A stretch of DNA of 64,000 nucleotides from JASGTU01 sp963821815 (GCA_963821815.1 CAWGFG010000006.1:2356001-2420000); one strand, 5' to 3'; positions 37,326 through 48,617 are shown, counted from the stretch's first letter. Notes: generated from the sequence alone by a model not told the origin. A program made the numbers and translations.

Positions 37326-38756
37326 ATGTTTAAGCGGTTCAGCACAAACTTCATGGTTCTGTTGTTTCTGATTGACGTTGTCGTCATACAAGTGGCGCTT
37401 GCGCTGGCTATGTATTTTCGCTTTGTTCTACCCTTTGGGCAACCGCTTTCACCAGACTGGATACCCACGCTCGTCTATTCGCCGACATTGACACTGCGCA
37501 TCGCAGCCGCCGCTGTTTGGGCCGTGAGCCTGTTGCTGGGTTCCGTATACACGCCGCGCAAGGTGATCTTCTGGATCGAAGAGTTCCAGCATGTAACACT
37601 CAGCCACACAGTCGCCGCCCTGTCCATGGCGGGTCTCCTCTATCTGGCCAAAAAGGAACTGCCGAGACTCACGTTTCTGTATCTGTTCATCATTGCGCTG
37701 GTCATGTTGCTCGGGTATCGTTCGCTGATACGCATCTGGTATCGCTACAAACGCACAGCCAAGACCGATATGACGCGTATACTCGTGGTAGGCGCCGGTC
37801 GTGTGGGCCAAGGCCTGGTAACGCAGTTGGACAGTGACCGCTGGTCGACGCTTGATGTCGTCGGCTATGTGGACGACGACCCGGAGAAGGCGAAACAGAT
37901 GATATTCGGGTTGCCGGTGTTGGGCAAGGTCGATGATGTGCGCAGCGTCGTCCTCGACAACGACATTGACGAGGTAATTATCGCGTTGCCTTTGCATGCG
38001 CATCTGCGCATGGCAAACCTAGTGTCGTGGCTGAATGAGTTGCCTATTCGGTTGCACGTTGTGCCGGACTATTTCGACCTGGCATTCCATGGCGCCACCA
38101 TCGAGAGCATTGCGGGTCTGCCGCTCATCGGTCTGCGCGATCCCGCTATCGACGGTTTTCAGCGCTTTGGCAAACGGCTCATGGACATCGCCGTCTCATC
38201 GCTTGCGTTGATTTTCCTGTCGCCGATCATGGTCGCGGTAGCAATTGCCATCAAGTTAGAGGATGGCGGACCAATATTCTATCGAGCAGAGCGGGTTGGG
38301 GAGAATGGACGGCTCTTTCGCATGTTCAAGTTCCGTTCTATGGTCGTCGACGCCGATAAGCTGCGGCATCTCGTCAGCCATGTGGAGGATGATGGGACGT
38401 TCATTTTCAAGACCGCGAACGATCCACGCATAACTAAAGTCGGACATTATATCCGCAAGACGAGCATCGACGAATTGCCACAACTCATCAATGTGCTGCT
38501 GGCGGACATGAGTCTTGTCGGGCCGCGACCCGAACTGCCCTGGTTGGTGGAGGAATACGAGCCGTGGCAGCGAAAGCGGTTCGCCGTACCGCAGGGTATT
38601 ACCGGTTGGTGGCAGATCAACGGGCGCAGCGACAACCCCATGCACATGCACACCGAACAGGATCTGTACTATATCCAACACTATTCTTGGTGGTTGGATA
38701 TGGTGATTCTGTGGCGAACTATTTCCGTTGTCTTGCGAGGCCGCGGCGCCTATTGA
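37326..38756 (+). CDS. Undecaprenyl-phosphate sugar phosphotransferase (WcaJ-like)
   Basis: 476 residues, AGGAGCGG before the ATG. It has four N-terminal helices, then a nucleotide-binding-like domain (ILVVGAGRVGQGLVTQL, about 153-169) and, after a fifth hydrophobic segment near 290, the catalytic bacterial sugar transferase domain: IFYRAERVGENGRLFRMFKF, KTSIDELPQLINVLLADMS, LVGPRPELPWLVEEY and QGITGWWQINGRSD. It transfers a sugar 1-phosphate, commonly glucose 1-phosphate, from UDP-sugar to undecaprenyl phosphate, the first step of exopolysaccharide synthesis. It anchors the idea that the upstream sugar-nucleotide genes serve a polysaccharide. Confidence 0.93.
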   Translation: MFKRFSTNFMVLLFLIDVVVIQVALALAMYFRFVLPFGQPLSPDWIPTLVYSPTLTLRIAAAAVWAVSLLLGSVYTPRKVIFWIEEFQHVTLSHTVAALSMAGLLYLAKKELPRLTFLYLFIIALVMLLGYRSLIRIWYRYKRTAKTDMTRILVVGAGRVGQGLVTQLDSDRWSTLDVVGYVDDDPEKAKQMIFGLPVLGKVDDVRSVVLDNDIDEVIIALPLHAHLRMANLVSWLNELPIRLHVVPDYFDLAFHGATIESIAGLPLIGLRDPAIDGFQRFGKRLMDIAVSSLALIFLSPIMVAVAIAIKLEDGGPIFYRAERVGENGRLFRMFKFRSMVVDADKLRHLVSHVEDDGTFIFKTANDPRITKVGHYIRKTSIDELPQLINVLLADMSLVGPRPELPWLVEEYEPWQRKRFAVPQGITGWWQINGRSDNPMHMHTEQDLYYIQHYSWWLDMVILWRTISVVLRGRGAY

Positions 38757-38898
38757 GTATCGTCCTGACGTGGATTCTATTACCGGGGATGATAAATGCT
38801 CTGTGTGCACAGCGCAGAATGATCACCAGAAGCAACAGTCGCAGACGCAATTAGAACGCACAATATCAAACTATCCCCCAGCCGGTGGATCGCCGGCG

Positions 38899-38919
38899 AG
38901 TCTCACGTTTGAGACTTTT
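38899..38919 (+). terminator. Small hairpin with T-run before phosphohexomutase
   Basis: The arms AGTCTCA and TGAGACT form a perfect 7-bp stem with the tetraloop CGTT, followed by TTT. It lies 143 nt after the priming transferase stop and 22 nt before the next ATG, so it could end the upstream transcript or attenuate the next gene. Confidence 0.45.
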
Positions 38920-38940
38920 CAGAAAAACCGAGGCTAGCGC

Positions 38941-40425
38941 ATGTCTATTCGTTTTGGTACCGACGGCTGGCGAGCAGTCATCAGTGATGAATTCACCTTC
39001 GATAACGTGCGTATTGTCGCACAGGCCATTGCCGAAGAAACTCTTTCCCAGCATCAGAGGCAGGTCACAGCCAACGGCTCTAGGCCGACGGTAGTCGTTG
39101 GTTTCGACACGCGCTTCCTCAGCGACCGCTACGCCATATCCGTTGCGGAAGTGTTGGCAGCCAACGAAGTTCACGCGCTCTTGGCACAAGCGGACGCACC
39201 AACACCCATGGTAAGTTACGCCATTGTGCATTTCGGCGCCAACGGCGGCGTGATGATCACAGCAAGCCACAATCCCCCGCGCTACAATGGAATCAAGCTC
39301 AAATCGGCGCAAGGCGGTTCCGCATCTGCACAGGCTGTCGCCGACGTCGAAGCCCGTGTGCAACGGATCGTGTCGGAGGAAAGACAGCCGAAACGGATCG
39401 AATACAGCGACGCGCTAGCCGCAGGACTCATTGAACGCTTCGATCCGTTGCCAGCATATGACGAACATATACGTTCCATTGTTGACTTCGACCGCATCCG
39501 CCAGGCGAATTTGCGCGTCGCAGTCGATCCCATGTACGGTGCGGGTCGCGTCTACATTCGCGAGTTATTGACCGAGGCCGGTTGCCGCGTGACGGAGCTG
39601 CGCAGCGAAATGAATCCCGGCTTCAATGGTATTCACCCCGAGCCCATAGCCCGTCATCTTGGTCCACTGATCGAAGAGATCCAGCGTGACTCGTATCACA
39701 TCGGTGTGGCGACGGATGGCGATGCCGATCGAATCGGCGCTGTCGATCCATCCGGCGCGTTCATCGATCCCCACTGCATAATGGCGCTGCTGGTGGAGTA
39801 CCTCGTTCAGAAGAAGGGAATGCGCGGCAGCATCGTCAAAACCGTCAGTACCACGCAGATGCTAAACCGGCTTGCACTGCGCTACGATCTGCCCATCCAC
39901 GAAACGCCGGTAGGTTTCAACTACATCAGCGAACTGATGCTGCAGGAAGCGGTGCTGCTGGGCGGCGAAGAGAGCGGCGGTATCAGCATGCTTGGACACA
40001 TACCCGAAGGCGACGGCGTGCTCATGGCTCTGTTGCTCGTGGAGATGGTAGCCGTCAACGGCAAAACATTGACGCAGCAGCTTGACGAGTTAATGGATGC
40101 CGAGGATGTGGGCCGTTTCTGCTATGGTCGCCTGGATCAGCCGGTGAGGCCCTTCAGCAAATCCGAACTCGTGGACCGTCTTGCATCGACCGCACCCGCT
40201 GATATTTGCGGTAATCCGCTGGCGGAGGTCAACTGCCGGGACGGCATCAAGTACGTCCTGGCGGACGACAGCTGGCTGCTGGTTCGCCCTAGCGGCACAG
40301 AGCCCGTTCTGCGTATATACGCCGAGGCGCGAACTGATGAAGCCGTGCAAGCCATGTTGCAGGCAGGCGCCGATATGGCCAAAGAACAGATCGGCGCGGC
40401 TATCAGCAAGGAAACAGCCGATTAG
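38941..40425 (+). CDS. Phosphoglucomutase/phosphomannomutase family protein
   Basis: 494 residues. It interconverts hexose 6- and 1-phosphates through a phosphoserine. Seen: IRFGTDGWRAVISDEF at the start, the active-site serine loop GVMITASHNPPRYNGIKLKS (about 102-121), the metal loop ATDGDADRIGAVD, the sugar loop GGEESGGISMLGHIPEGDG and the phosphate loop RPSGTEPVLRIYAEA. Length and domain order are normal. It could supply glucose 1-phosphate or mannose 1-phosphate for the exopolysaccharide genes upstream. Specificity cannot be read from sequence. Confidence 0.93.
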   Translation: MSIRFGTDGWRAVISDEFTFDNVRIVAQAIAEETLSQHQRQVTANGSRPTVVVGFDTRFLSDRYAISVAEVLAANEVHALLAQADAPTPMVSYAIVHFGANGGVMITASHNPPRYNGIKLKSAQGGSASAQAVADVEARVQRIVSEERQPKRIEYSDALAAGLIERFDPLPAYDEHIRSIVDFDRIRQANLRVAVDPMYGAGRVYIRELLTEAGCRVTELRSEMNPGFNGIHPEPIARHLGPLIEEIQRDSYHIGVATDGDADRIGAVDPSGAFIDPHCIMALLVEYLVQKKGMRGSIVKTVSTTQMLNRLALRYDLPIHETPVGFNYISELMLQEAVLLGGEESGGISMLGHIPEGDGVLMALLLVEMVAVNGKTLTQQLDELMDAEDVGRFCYGRLDQPVRPFSKSELVDRLASTAPADICGNPLAEVNCRDGIKYVLADDSWLLVRPSGTEPVLRIYAEARTDEAVQAMLQAGADMAKEQIGAAISKETAD

Positions 40426-40438
40426 CGCGCTAAGAAAC

Positions 40439-41308
40439 CTAGAACAGAGCGCTTACGACTGACGCAACGGCGATAGTCGTCACGAGAATGGCGAGCAACG
40501 CAATAGTGATGCCGGGCAGGATCACGCTGAGTACGGACATGCCAGTGCTTAATCCGGACACCGAGCGTAACGCCACCGTATAGATAGCCGCCGCCCACAC
40601 CAGAGCCGCCAGCACGAGAATGGAGCCGAGGCAAGGGATCGGTGCGAACGCCGTTAGAATCAGCGGTAGATACGCGAAGCTGGTTACCGTGTAGAACTGC
40701 TGCAAGGTTGTGCCAGCGCCCAGTGCCTTAGCGACAAGCAATACCAGAAGCCCATACACGAGCCAGCCACTTAACCATGACAGTGGCGTGTTGAGCCACA
40801 AGCCGAACGAACTCACAAAAGAAGCGAGCCAACCGGGAAAGACCGCGGGCGACAGGCCTGCGATAGTCTGCAACGCGGCGGCAATGGGATTGTTCGGGTC
40901 CATGACCTGTGAGCTAAACATGGAACTTGTCGCATCACCCATGCTAGCCAAAGGTACAACCGTGCCATAGCGAGCTGAAGTGAACCAGTTCCACAGGAAG
41001 GGAACCAGACCGGCGACGAGACCGGCGAGCAGGACCATGCCCATGCCCTGGCGCATACTGGCGAAGTACACGCTGTCCGGCGTGATAACAGGAGCGGCTT
41101 CCGCGTCCTCTGCGACAGCGAAATCCTCCAGCGAGTCGAAACGTAAACGCAGCGCATTCTCCATCTGTCTCCACGATGGCAGCCATTCGCCGCCAAACGA
41201 CTGATCGCCAACCGGCAAATCGTTTGGCGTCTGGTCCAGTGTTGTCTGCTCGACGGTGGATGACTCGACAGGCGCCTGTTCGGTCGTAGGTTCTTGTTGT
41301 TCAGTCAT
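40439..41308 (-). CDS. Yip1-domain membrane protein
   Basis: 289 residues from the ATG at 41308; the frame extends upstream but that part is Cys/His/Arg-rich and overlaps the partner gene. A polar N-terminus (EQQEPTTEQAPVESSTVEQ) is followed by about five helices of the Yip1 type (MGMVLLAGLVAGLVPFLWNW, LLVLLVAKALGAG, FAYLPLILTAFAPIPCLGSI, and ISVLSVILPGITIALLAIL-like end). Its start overlaps the stop of the next upstream gene by four bases (ATGA), so the two are translationally coupled and probably form a pair. Function unknown. Confidence 0.78.
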   Translation of the reverse strand: MTEQQEPTTEQAPVESSTVEQTTLDQTPNDLPVGDQSFGGEWLPSWRQMENALRLRFDSLEDFAVAEDAEAAPVITPDSVYFASMRQGMGMVLLAGLVAGLVPFLWNWFTSARYGTVVPLASMGDATSSMFSSQVMDPNNPIAAALQTIAGLSPAVFPGWLASFVSSFGLWLNTPLSWLSGWLVYGLLVLLVAKALGAGTTLQQFYTVTSFAYLPLILTAFAPIPCLGSILVLAALVWAAAIYTVALRSVSGLSTGMSVLSVILPGITIALLAILVTTIAVASVVSALF

Positions 41309-42021
41309 GCTGCACCTCCCACTGCGGCCGCAATGACGGCGACGATGATGGAGACAAACATTGTCAATAGGATGATGACAGCCGGACCGGCAAGTGCCAC
41401 GCCAGCAGCCTTTCGCCAAGACAAGCCATGCGCTACTTCAACGGCTCGATAGACGATAAGCGTGCTCCACACCAGAAGCAGTATCCTGCTGACGCTGGCA
41501 AACGGTACAAAGGTAAAGAGTACAAAGATCTGCGGTGCAGCGATCAAGGCTACAGCCCCCAACGTCTGCGTCAATCTACCTTCTCCACCCAAGCCCTTGG
41601 CAAGACCATGTGTGACCAGGCCAAAGATCAGCCATTGCACCACTAGCAAAAACGGTGACAGAATCAACCAGCCGAAATCCTGCCAAGTCCATGTGACTCC
41701 GAGGACGCGCGTACCCAGTGGCACGAACTGCTGTACCCACGCCGAGAGCTGTGCGCCTGTGCTCGCATCCAGCTTCAAGGTGCTGACGAGTGAATCGCTC
41801 AGTTGGATCAGCGCCGTCAACAGCGCATCCGGGTTAGGCATGATGGCTGTCGTCAACAGGATGCGGAAAATGTGCGCCAATCCGACTAACAAGCCCATCA
41901 GAACAACCATGAACAAACCCTCCACCCATGGATTGTCATCGTCAACCATGGTCGTAAAGGGTTCCGCCTCGAAAACAAGCGCTTTTCCCAATAGTTCAGG
42001 GTAATGTTTTGGCTGTAGCAT
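41305..42021 (-). CDS. Yip1-domain membrane protein (partner)
   Basis: 238 residues. It begins MLQPKHYPELLGKALVFEAE and has about five to six helices: VEGLFMVVLMGLLVGLAHIF, FGWLILSPFLLVVQWLIFGL, TLGAVALIAAPQIFVLFTFVPF, ILLLVWSTLIVYRAVEV and the C-terminal VIILLTMFVSIIVAVIAAAV. This layout, with a shared L-x-P-x-x-L core, resembles Yip1 and related families. It is coupled to the downstream partner by an ATGA overlap. The role is unknown; Yip1 proteins in eukaryotes act in membrane trafficking, which need not carry over. Confidence 0.78.
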   Translation of the reverse strand: MLQPKHYPELLGKALVFEAEPFTTMVDDDNPWVEGLFMVVLMGLLVGLAHIFRILLTTAIMPNPDALLTALIQLSDSLVSTLKLDASTGAQLSAWVQQFVPLGTRVLGVTWTWQDFGWLILSPFLLVVQWLIFGLVTHGLAKGLGGEGRLTQTLGAVALIAAPQIFVLFTFVPFASVSRILLLVWSTLIVYRAVEVAHGLSWRKAAGVALAGPAVIILLTMFVSIIVAVIAAAVGGAA

Positions 42022-42155
42022 ATGAGATTCCTACCATCGATTGAGTTCTCAGATAAACGCTGCGAAAATCTTCATGAACGCTTCGTGCTGCAGTCAACGG
42101 TCTCGTCCATATTGCGTATCATAGCACAGGGAAATGGTCGTGCCTACCGGCTATG

Positions 42156-44402
42156 TTATGACCCGCCGTGATGGATTGCACTCCAGACACGTTCCGGCGT
42201 ATAGGGTAATTCGTCTATCCATACACCGGTCGCATCGTGAATTGCCGCACCGATAGCGGCAGCCGTGGGTACAAATGGCATTTCAGCCATGCCGCGTGCA
42301 CCAAGCGGACCTTGCGGATCCGGAATCTCCAGGATGACCGGCTCCACGACGTCGGCAACGTCCAAAATAGTCGGCATGAGATAGGTGCTCAGATGCGTCG
42401 TCAGCGCATGACCATCGCGCTGTACGAAGTTCTCCAGCAGTGTCCAGCCCACCGACTGTGCGACTGCGCCTTCAACCTGCCCTTCAACCTGTTGCGGATT
42501 CACGGCCTTGCCCACATCGTTGACGCTGACAAGCCGGCGTACTCGTACGCGACCTGTCTCGGTATCAACCTGCACGTCTGCGATTTGAGCACAATATCCG
42601 TAAGAAATGTTCGGATCGCTCTCGCCCGTAATTGGTGCATAGGCTGTCGTGGCACGCGGTACAAACTCGTAGTCAACGTGCACTGGACGTTCTTCATCAC
42701 GCCACAGTTCTGTGGCTTTCTGTGCGGCGCCGAGGATAGCGTTTCCCGCCATGAATGTCATCCGGCTGGCAGATGCGCTTCCGCTGGTACCAACGCTTTC
42801 AGTGTCTTCCATGCGCAAGTCCACTCGGTCCACTGGCAGACCGAGCGCATCTGCAGCAATTTGGATGAAAGCCGAATGCGCGCCTTGCCCGACGTCAGCG
42901 CCGACACAAGCAACGGTCGCACGCTCGATGTGGCTGCCGCCCTCCAACGTGATGCTTGCATGACAGGATTCCGGCGCACCCAGGCTGAATCCCACATTTT
43001 TGAAGCACATAGCCATGCCCTGTCCGATGGCATCTGTTCGCTTGCCGGCATCCATGGAATTCGCAAACGCATGTTCATTGTCAGAGGAAGGAATCGCAGT
43101 GTGGTTGCTGGCTGTCTCCAGCACATCGGCGGCAGTGCAGCCGGCAGGTACCACACTACGGGTAGCGATGATGGACCCTTCGCGCCATACATTTCTTCGG
43201 CGCAGTTCAATCGGATCCATATGAAGCACTTCAGCCAGCTTGTTGACCTGCATCTCGGCGGCGAAGTGGCCTTGTGGCCCGCCAAAGCCGCGGAATGCAC
43301 CGCTGGGACAGTTGTTCGTATAGACGGTTCGGCCGCGCACACGCACATTCGGTATCTCGTACGGGCCAAGACTAGCCAGCACCGCATTGCCCAGCACCTT
43401 GGTACTCGTATAGGCATAAGCGCCGGCATCGCTGACCAGGTCCATATCGGCGGCTAAAATCTTGCCGTCTGCGGATGCGGCCCATTTTGCTTTGATAGTG
43501 TAAGGATGTCGCTTATGATGGCCGACGATACTCTCCTCACGCGACCAGACAGTCTTTACGGGGCGTCCGGTCTTCCACGCAGCCAGTGCCAGCGCTATCT
43601 GAATGGATATATCCTCGCGACCACCGAAAGCGCCGCCGATAGCCGGATATCTCACCACAATCTGCTCGTCGTCCATGCCCAGCGCGTGGGCGATCTGCTC
43701 CCGCTCTTCATGCATCCACTGACCGCCGCAAATGACTTCGATGCGCCTATCCTCACGCACATGTGCGAGGCCGGCTTCGGGCTGTAGATACCCGTGCTCC
43801 TGGGCGTGCGTGTGGTAAACACTTTCCACGATCACATCTGCTTCGGTAAATGCTCGCTCAACATCGCCATTGGCAATGCGCAACGTATGCAGCACGTTGG
43901 ACGTCCGGTCCCGCTCGCCGTATGGATATGAGCTGAATAGGTTTGGATGCAGAATCGGCGCGTCGTCGCTCAGTGCCTGTTCCGGGCTTGTCACCACTTC
44001 CAGCGGCTCGAAGTCGACTTCGATGAGCTTTGCCGCGGCTTCAGCCTGGGACTTTGTCTCGGCAACGACAAACGCGATATGATCCGCTTCCCAGCGCACA
44101 ACTTCGGCTTGCGGCGTGCTGCCTACACCGCACAAGACCGGCTGGTCGGGCATGATCAACCCGTACTCGTTCACCGGTACGTCTTCCGCTGTAAACACAG
44201 CAATCGTTCCGGGTGCAAACTGAGCGGCAGTGATATCCATCTTGCGAATGCGGGCGTGCGGCTCGCCGGCAAAGACTATCTTGAGCCATGCCTGACCCGG
44301 CAGGTCAATGTCGCCTGGATAGAGCGCCTTACCTGTGACTTTGTCCGCTGCATCTAAACGGGGAATACTGCTGCCTACCGCCCTCATAGTACCTCGCTCC
44401 AT
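42156..44402 (-). CDS. Xanthine dehydrogenase-type molybdopterin large subunit
   Basis: 748 residues; ATG at 44387 (with GCGAGG close by) is an alternative start. It is the Mo-binding subunit of the xanthine oxidase/CO dehydrogenase family: VGSSIPRLDAADKVTGKALY at the start, IGGAFGGREDISIQIALALA (about 252-271), GAFRGFGGPQGHFAAE (about 365-380) and the C-terminal GARGMAEMPFVPTAAAIGAA with the expected catalytic Glu. Such enzymes hydroxylate purines, aldehydes or other heterocycles. It normally needs FAD and 2Fe-2S subunits; neither is adjacent here. The substrate is unknown. The AYRQW-type CO dehydrogenase loop is not seen. Confidence 0.9.
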   Translation of the reverse strand: MERGTMRAVGSSIPRLDAADKVTGKALYPGDIDLPGQAWLKIVFAGEPHARIRKMDITAAQFAPGTIAVFTAEDVPVNEYGLIMPDQPVLCGVGSTPQAEVVRWEADHIAFVVAETKSQAEAAAKLIEVDFEPLEVVTSPEQALSDDAPILHPNLFSSYPYGERDRTSNVLHTLRIANGDVERAFTEADVIVESVYHTHAQEHGYLQPEAGLAHVREDRRIEVICGGQWMHEEREQIAHALGMDDEQIVVRYPAIGGAFGGREDISIQIALALAAWKTGRPVKTVWSREESIVGHHKRHPYTIKAKWAASADGKILAADMDLVSDAGAYAYTSTKVLGNAVLASLGPYEIPNVRVRGRTVYTNNCPSGAFRGFGGPQGHFAAEMQVNKLAEVLHMDPIELRRRNVWREGSIIATRSVVPAGCTAADVLETASNHTAIPSSDNEHAFANSMDAGKRTDAIGQGMAMCFKNVGFSLGAPESCHASITLEGGSHIERATVACVGADVGQGAHSAFIQIAADALGLPVDRVDLRMEDTESVGTSGSASASRMTFMAGNAILGAAQKATELWRDEERPVHVDYEFVPRATTAYAPITGESDPNISYGYCAQIADVQVDTETGRVRVRRLVSVNDVGKAVNPQQVEGQVEGAVAQSVGWTLLENFVQRDGHALTTHLSTYLMPTILDVADVVEPVILEIPDPQGPLGARGMAEMPFVPTAAAIGAAIHDATGVWIDELPYTPERVWSAIHHGGS

Positions 44403-44504
44403 ACGTTTGCCCTGAAAGAATCCGACTCAACAATGTATCTCATCTTTATCGCTATCAAATCGACGTTGCTCTCGGGTTAAAATCAACCGATCAAGTGTCG
44501 CGCA

Positions 44505-44861
44505 CTACTGTGCGTGCGGAAGCATGAATCCCAGACGGCGTCCGCCGACGAGATGCATGTGGAGATGAAACACGTCCTGGCCTCCGTCGCGGTTGCAGTT
44601 GACGATGAGCCGATAGCCGCTCTCGGCAATGCCTTGCTCCTTCGCAATCTTCGCCGCCACGGTGAACATGCGACCCAGCGCCACTTCATCGTCGGGCTGC
44701 ACGTCATTCACCGTTGCTATCGAGCGGTTCGGTACGATGATAATGTGAACCGGCGCACGCGGTCTAGTATCCCAGAAAGCGGTGACCAATTCGTCCTGAT
44801 AGACGATGTCGGCAGGCGCTTCCCCGCTGATGATCTTTGCGAATATTGTCTCTTCCGCCAA
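44505..44861 (-). CDS. HIT-family nucleotide hydrolase (HinT-like)
   Basis: 118 residues from a TTG start; no in-frame ATG or GTG fits because a stop lies just upstream. It shows IFAKIISGEAPADIVYQDE, PRAPVHIIIVPNRSI and the histidine triad FHLHMHLVGGR near residue 98. HinT-type proteins hydrolyse nucleoside phosphoramidates and aminoacyl-AMP. Length is normal. It lies between the orphan dehydrogenase subunit and a divergent M29 aminopeptidase gene. Confidence 0.93.
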   Translation of the reverse strand: MAEETIFAKIISGEAPADIVYQDELVTAFWDTRPRAPVHIIIVPNRSIATVNDVQPDDEVALGRMFTVAAKIAKEQGIAESGYRLIVNCNRDGGQDVFHLHMHLVGGRRLGFMLPHAQ

Positions 44862-45089
44862 GCCTGCGCTCCCATCTCATTGCAAGCGTGCCCGTTCTCT
44901 CTAGATAGTGGACTACATTATCATCGTTCTGCGGCGAATCCAACAACATGTGCAAACTACATTTGTGAACGTCGAAATGGCATAACGCAGAGTCCACGCA
45001 TAAACGGCGGATTGTTTGCAGCGACATATCGGCGGTATACTTACCACTCGTAATCACGGAAATCATTTCTGATCCAAAGGCATGCAAAC

Positions 45090-46193
45090 ATGGCTGATCC
45101 AAGAATCGAACGTACAGCCGACCTGCTGGTTCACTATTGTACGGAGGTCCAAGCGGGTGACTGGGTGTTAGTGCGCGGACACATCGCGGCGATGCCGCTG
45201 GTGGAACAGACCGTTGCAAAAGTACTGCAGGCTGGCGGCAATCCTACGGTGCAGATCGACGCCGACGAAATTACGGAAGCGATCATGCGCCATGCGAGTG
45301 AGGACCAATTGGCTTTCGTTGCGCCTTTCGAAGAGCAGATAGCCGAGGAAGTGGACGTGCGAATCGCGATACGAGCCGCGACGAATACGCGTTCGCTGAC
45401 CAACATCGCACCTGAGCGACAGCAAATCTATCAGAATGCGCGACGTCCGCAGATGCTGACCTACATGAAGCGAACTGCTGAAGGTGATCACCGCTGGACG
45501 CTGACCAATTACCCTTGTCCCGCCTATGCCCAAGAAGCGGATATGAGCCTGAGCGAGTACGAAGACTTCGTATACGCCGCCACCTTTGCTGACCAGGATG
45601 ACCCCGTCGCGCGATGGCGGGCGGTACATGACCGGCAGCAGGAGTTAGTGGACTGGTTGAAGGGCAAGCGCGATATGCGCGTGCAAGGGCCGAACATCGA
45701 CCTCACGCTTTCCATCGCTGATCGCACCTTCATCAACAGTGACGGCAAACGCAACATGCCCAGCGGCGAGATATTCACCGGCCCGGTGGAGGATTCGGTC
45801 AATGGCTGGGTGCGCTTCACCTATCCGGCTATTCGCGGCGGACGTGAAGTAGACGGCGTTTCGTTCACCTTCAAGGACGGCAAAGTGGTCGAAGCTTCCG
45901 CCGAAAAGAACGAACAATACCTCATCAGTCAGCTCGACAGTGACGAAGCCGCCAGGTATTTGGGAGAATTTGCCGTGGGCACCAACTACCAGATTCAGCG
46001 CTTCACCAAGAGCATTCTGTTCGACGAGAAGATCGGCGGCACGCTGCATATGGCTGTGGGCGCCGGCTACCCGGAAACCGGTAGCCAGAATCGTTCTAGC
46101 GTACACTGGGATTTCATCTGCGATATGCGCAACGACAGCGAGATCCTCATCGACGGTGAATGCTTCTACCGAAACGGCGAGTTTCAGGTTTAG
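45090..46193 (+). CDS. M29-family aminopeptidase
   Basis: 367 residues. The start (RIERTADLLVHYCTEVQAGD) and the C-terminal half fit the M29 metallo-aminopeptidases (aminopeptidase T/AmpS): RNMPSGEIFTGPVEDSVNG with the first metal-binding Glu, FAVGTNYQI, GTLHMAVGAGYPETG and VHWDFICDM, which carry the other ligands. It removes N-terminal amino acids and acts in the cytosol as a dimer; no signal peptide is present. It is monocistronic as far as can be seen, followed by the CBS gene after 156 nt. Confidence 0.92.
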   Translation: MADPRIERTADLLVHYCTEVQAGDWVLVRGHIAAMPLVEQTVAKVLQAGGNPTVQIDADEITEAIMRHASEDQLAFVAPFEEQIAEEVDVRIAIRAATNTRSLTNIAPERQQIYQNARRPQMLTYMKRTAEGDHRWTLTNYPCPAYAQEADMSLSEYEDFVYAATFADQDDPVARWRAVHDRQQELVDWLKGKRDMRVQGPNIDLTLSIADRTFINSDGKRNMPSGEIFTGPVEDSVNGWVRFTYPAIRGGREVDGVSFTFKDGKVVEASAEKNEQYLISQLDSDEAARYLGEFAVGTNYQIQRFTKSILFDEKIGGTLHMAVGAGYPETGSQNRSSVHWDFICDMRNDSEILIDGECFYRNGEFQV

Positions 46194-46349
46194 CGTAGGC
46201 TCGTGGGTTACCTTGCATGTCATTGATTGATGCGCCTACTTCATTCATAGACAGCTGTTGCGCACCGACGCACCACATAGATAGAATATACATAAACCAG
46301 GAATCGCACATCGCGCCTTTGCGAAAGACACATAGAGGAGAGTTTACCG

Positions 46350-46840
46350 ATGAACGTCAGCGAAATTATGAGCAGCCCACCCATCACCGTCAGCAGCGAA
46401 ACCCGGATAGCTGAAGTGGCACGCGTGATGCGAGAGAATAATATCAGCGGCATGCCGGTCGTCGACGAACGAAACTACCTACTGGGCGTCATCACCGAAC
46501 ACGATCTGATTCAGCGACATGCGCCGGTCCATCAGCCGCGCTATATCACTGTGCTATCGGCGTACATTCCTGTCAATCCGCGCGAAGTACGCGAATATCA
46601 GGAGCAGATGCGACAGGCGCTAGCCATAAATGCTTCACAGCTTATGACCATCGACGCAAAGACCGTCACGCCCGACGACGAGGTGGAAGACGCGATTGCG
46701 CTCATGCTCGACCCGGAGGTGACCCTACTGCCCGTGCTCAACGGCCGCGAGGTATTGGGCGTGGTCACGCGCACTGATTTGGTTCGACTGATTGAAGAGT
46801 TGGAGAGTCAGAACGGCAGTACAGAAGACGCTGAGGCTGG

Positions 46841-46844
<4 letters not shown>
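46350..46844 (+). CDS. CBS-domain pair protein
   Basis: 164 residues with AGAGGAGAG before the ATG. It is made of two CBS domains: VSEIMSSPPITVSSETRIAE then NNISGMPVVDERNYLLGVIT (1-55), and LMTIDAKTVTPDDEVEDAI then LLPVLNGREVLGVVTRTDLV (about 100-150). The middle 40 residues (HQPRYITVLSAYIPVNPREV) form an insert. CBS pairs bind adenine nucleotides and act as energy or second-messenger sensors. The partner is unknown. Its stop overlaps the stop of the convergent HerA gene through CTAG. Confidence 0.92.
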
Positions 46845-48517
<1,673 letters not shown>

Positions 48518-48617
48518 TCCGTGTACCTTCTGAGTCGAATGATCATTACCATCCAAAGAAAGTATTGATAGGTTTTTCACTCGAACCATTATGACAACGT
48601 GGTGCGCAGCGAACGGG

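Noticed and set aside
42237..43457. Long plus-strand open frame (406 codons) opposite the molybdopterin subunit gene
   Set aside because: It is antisense to a clear gene, rich in Cys and His, has no ribosome binding site, and matches no known pattern.
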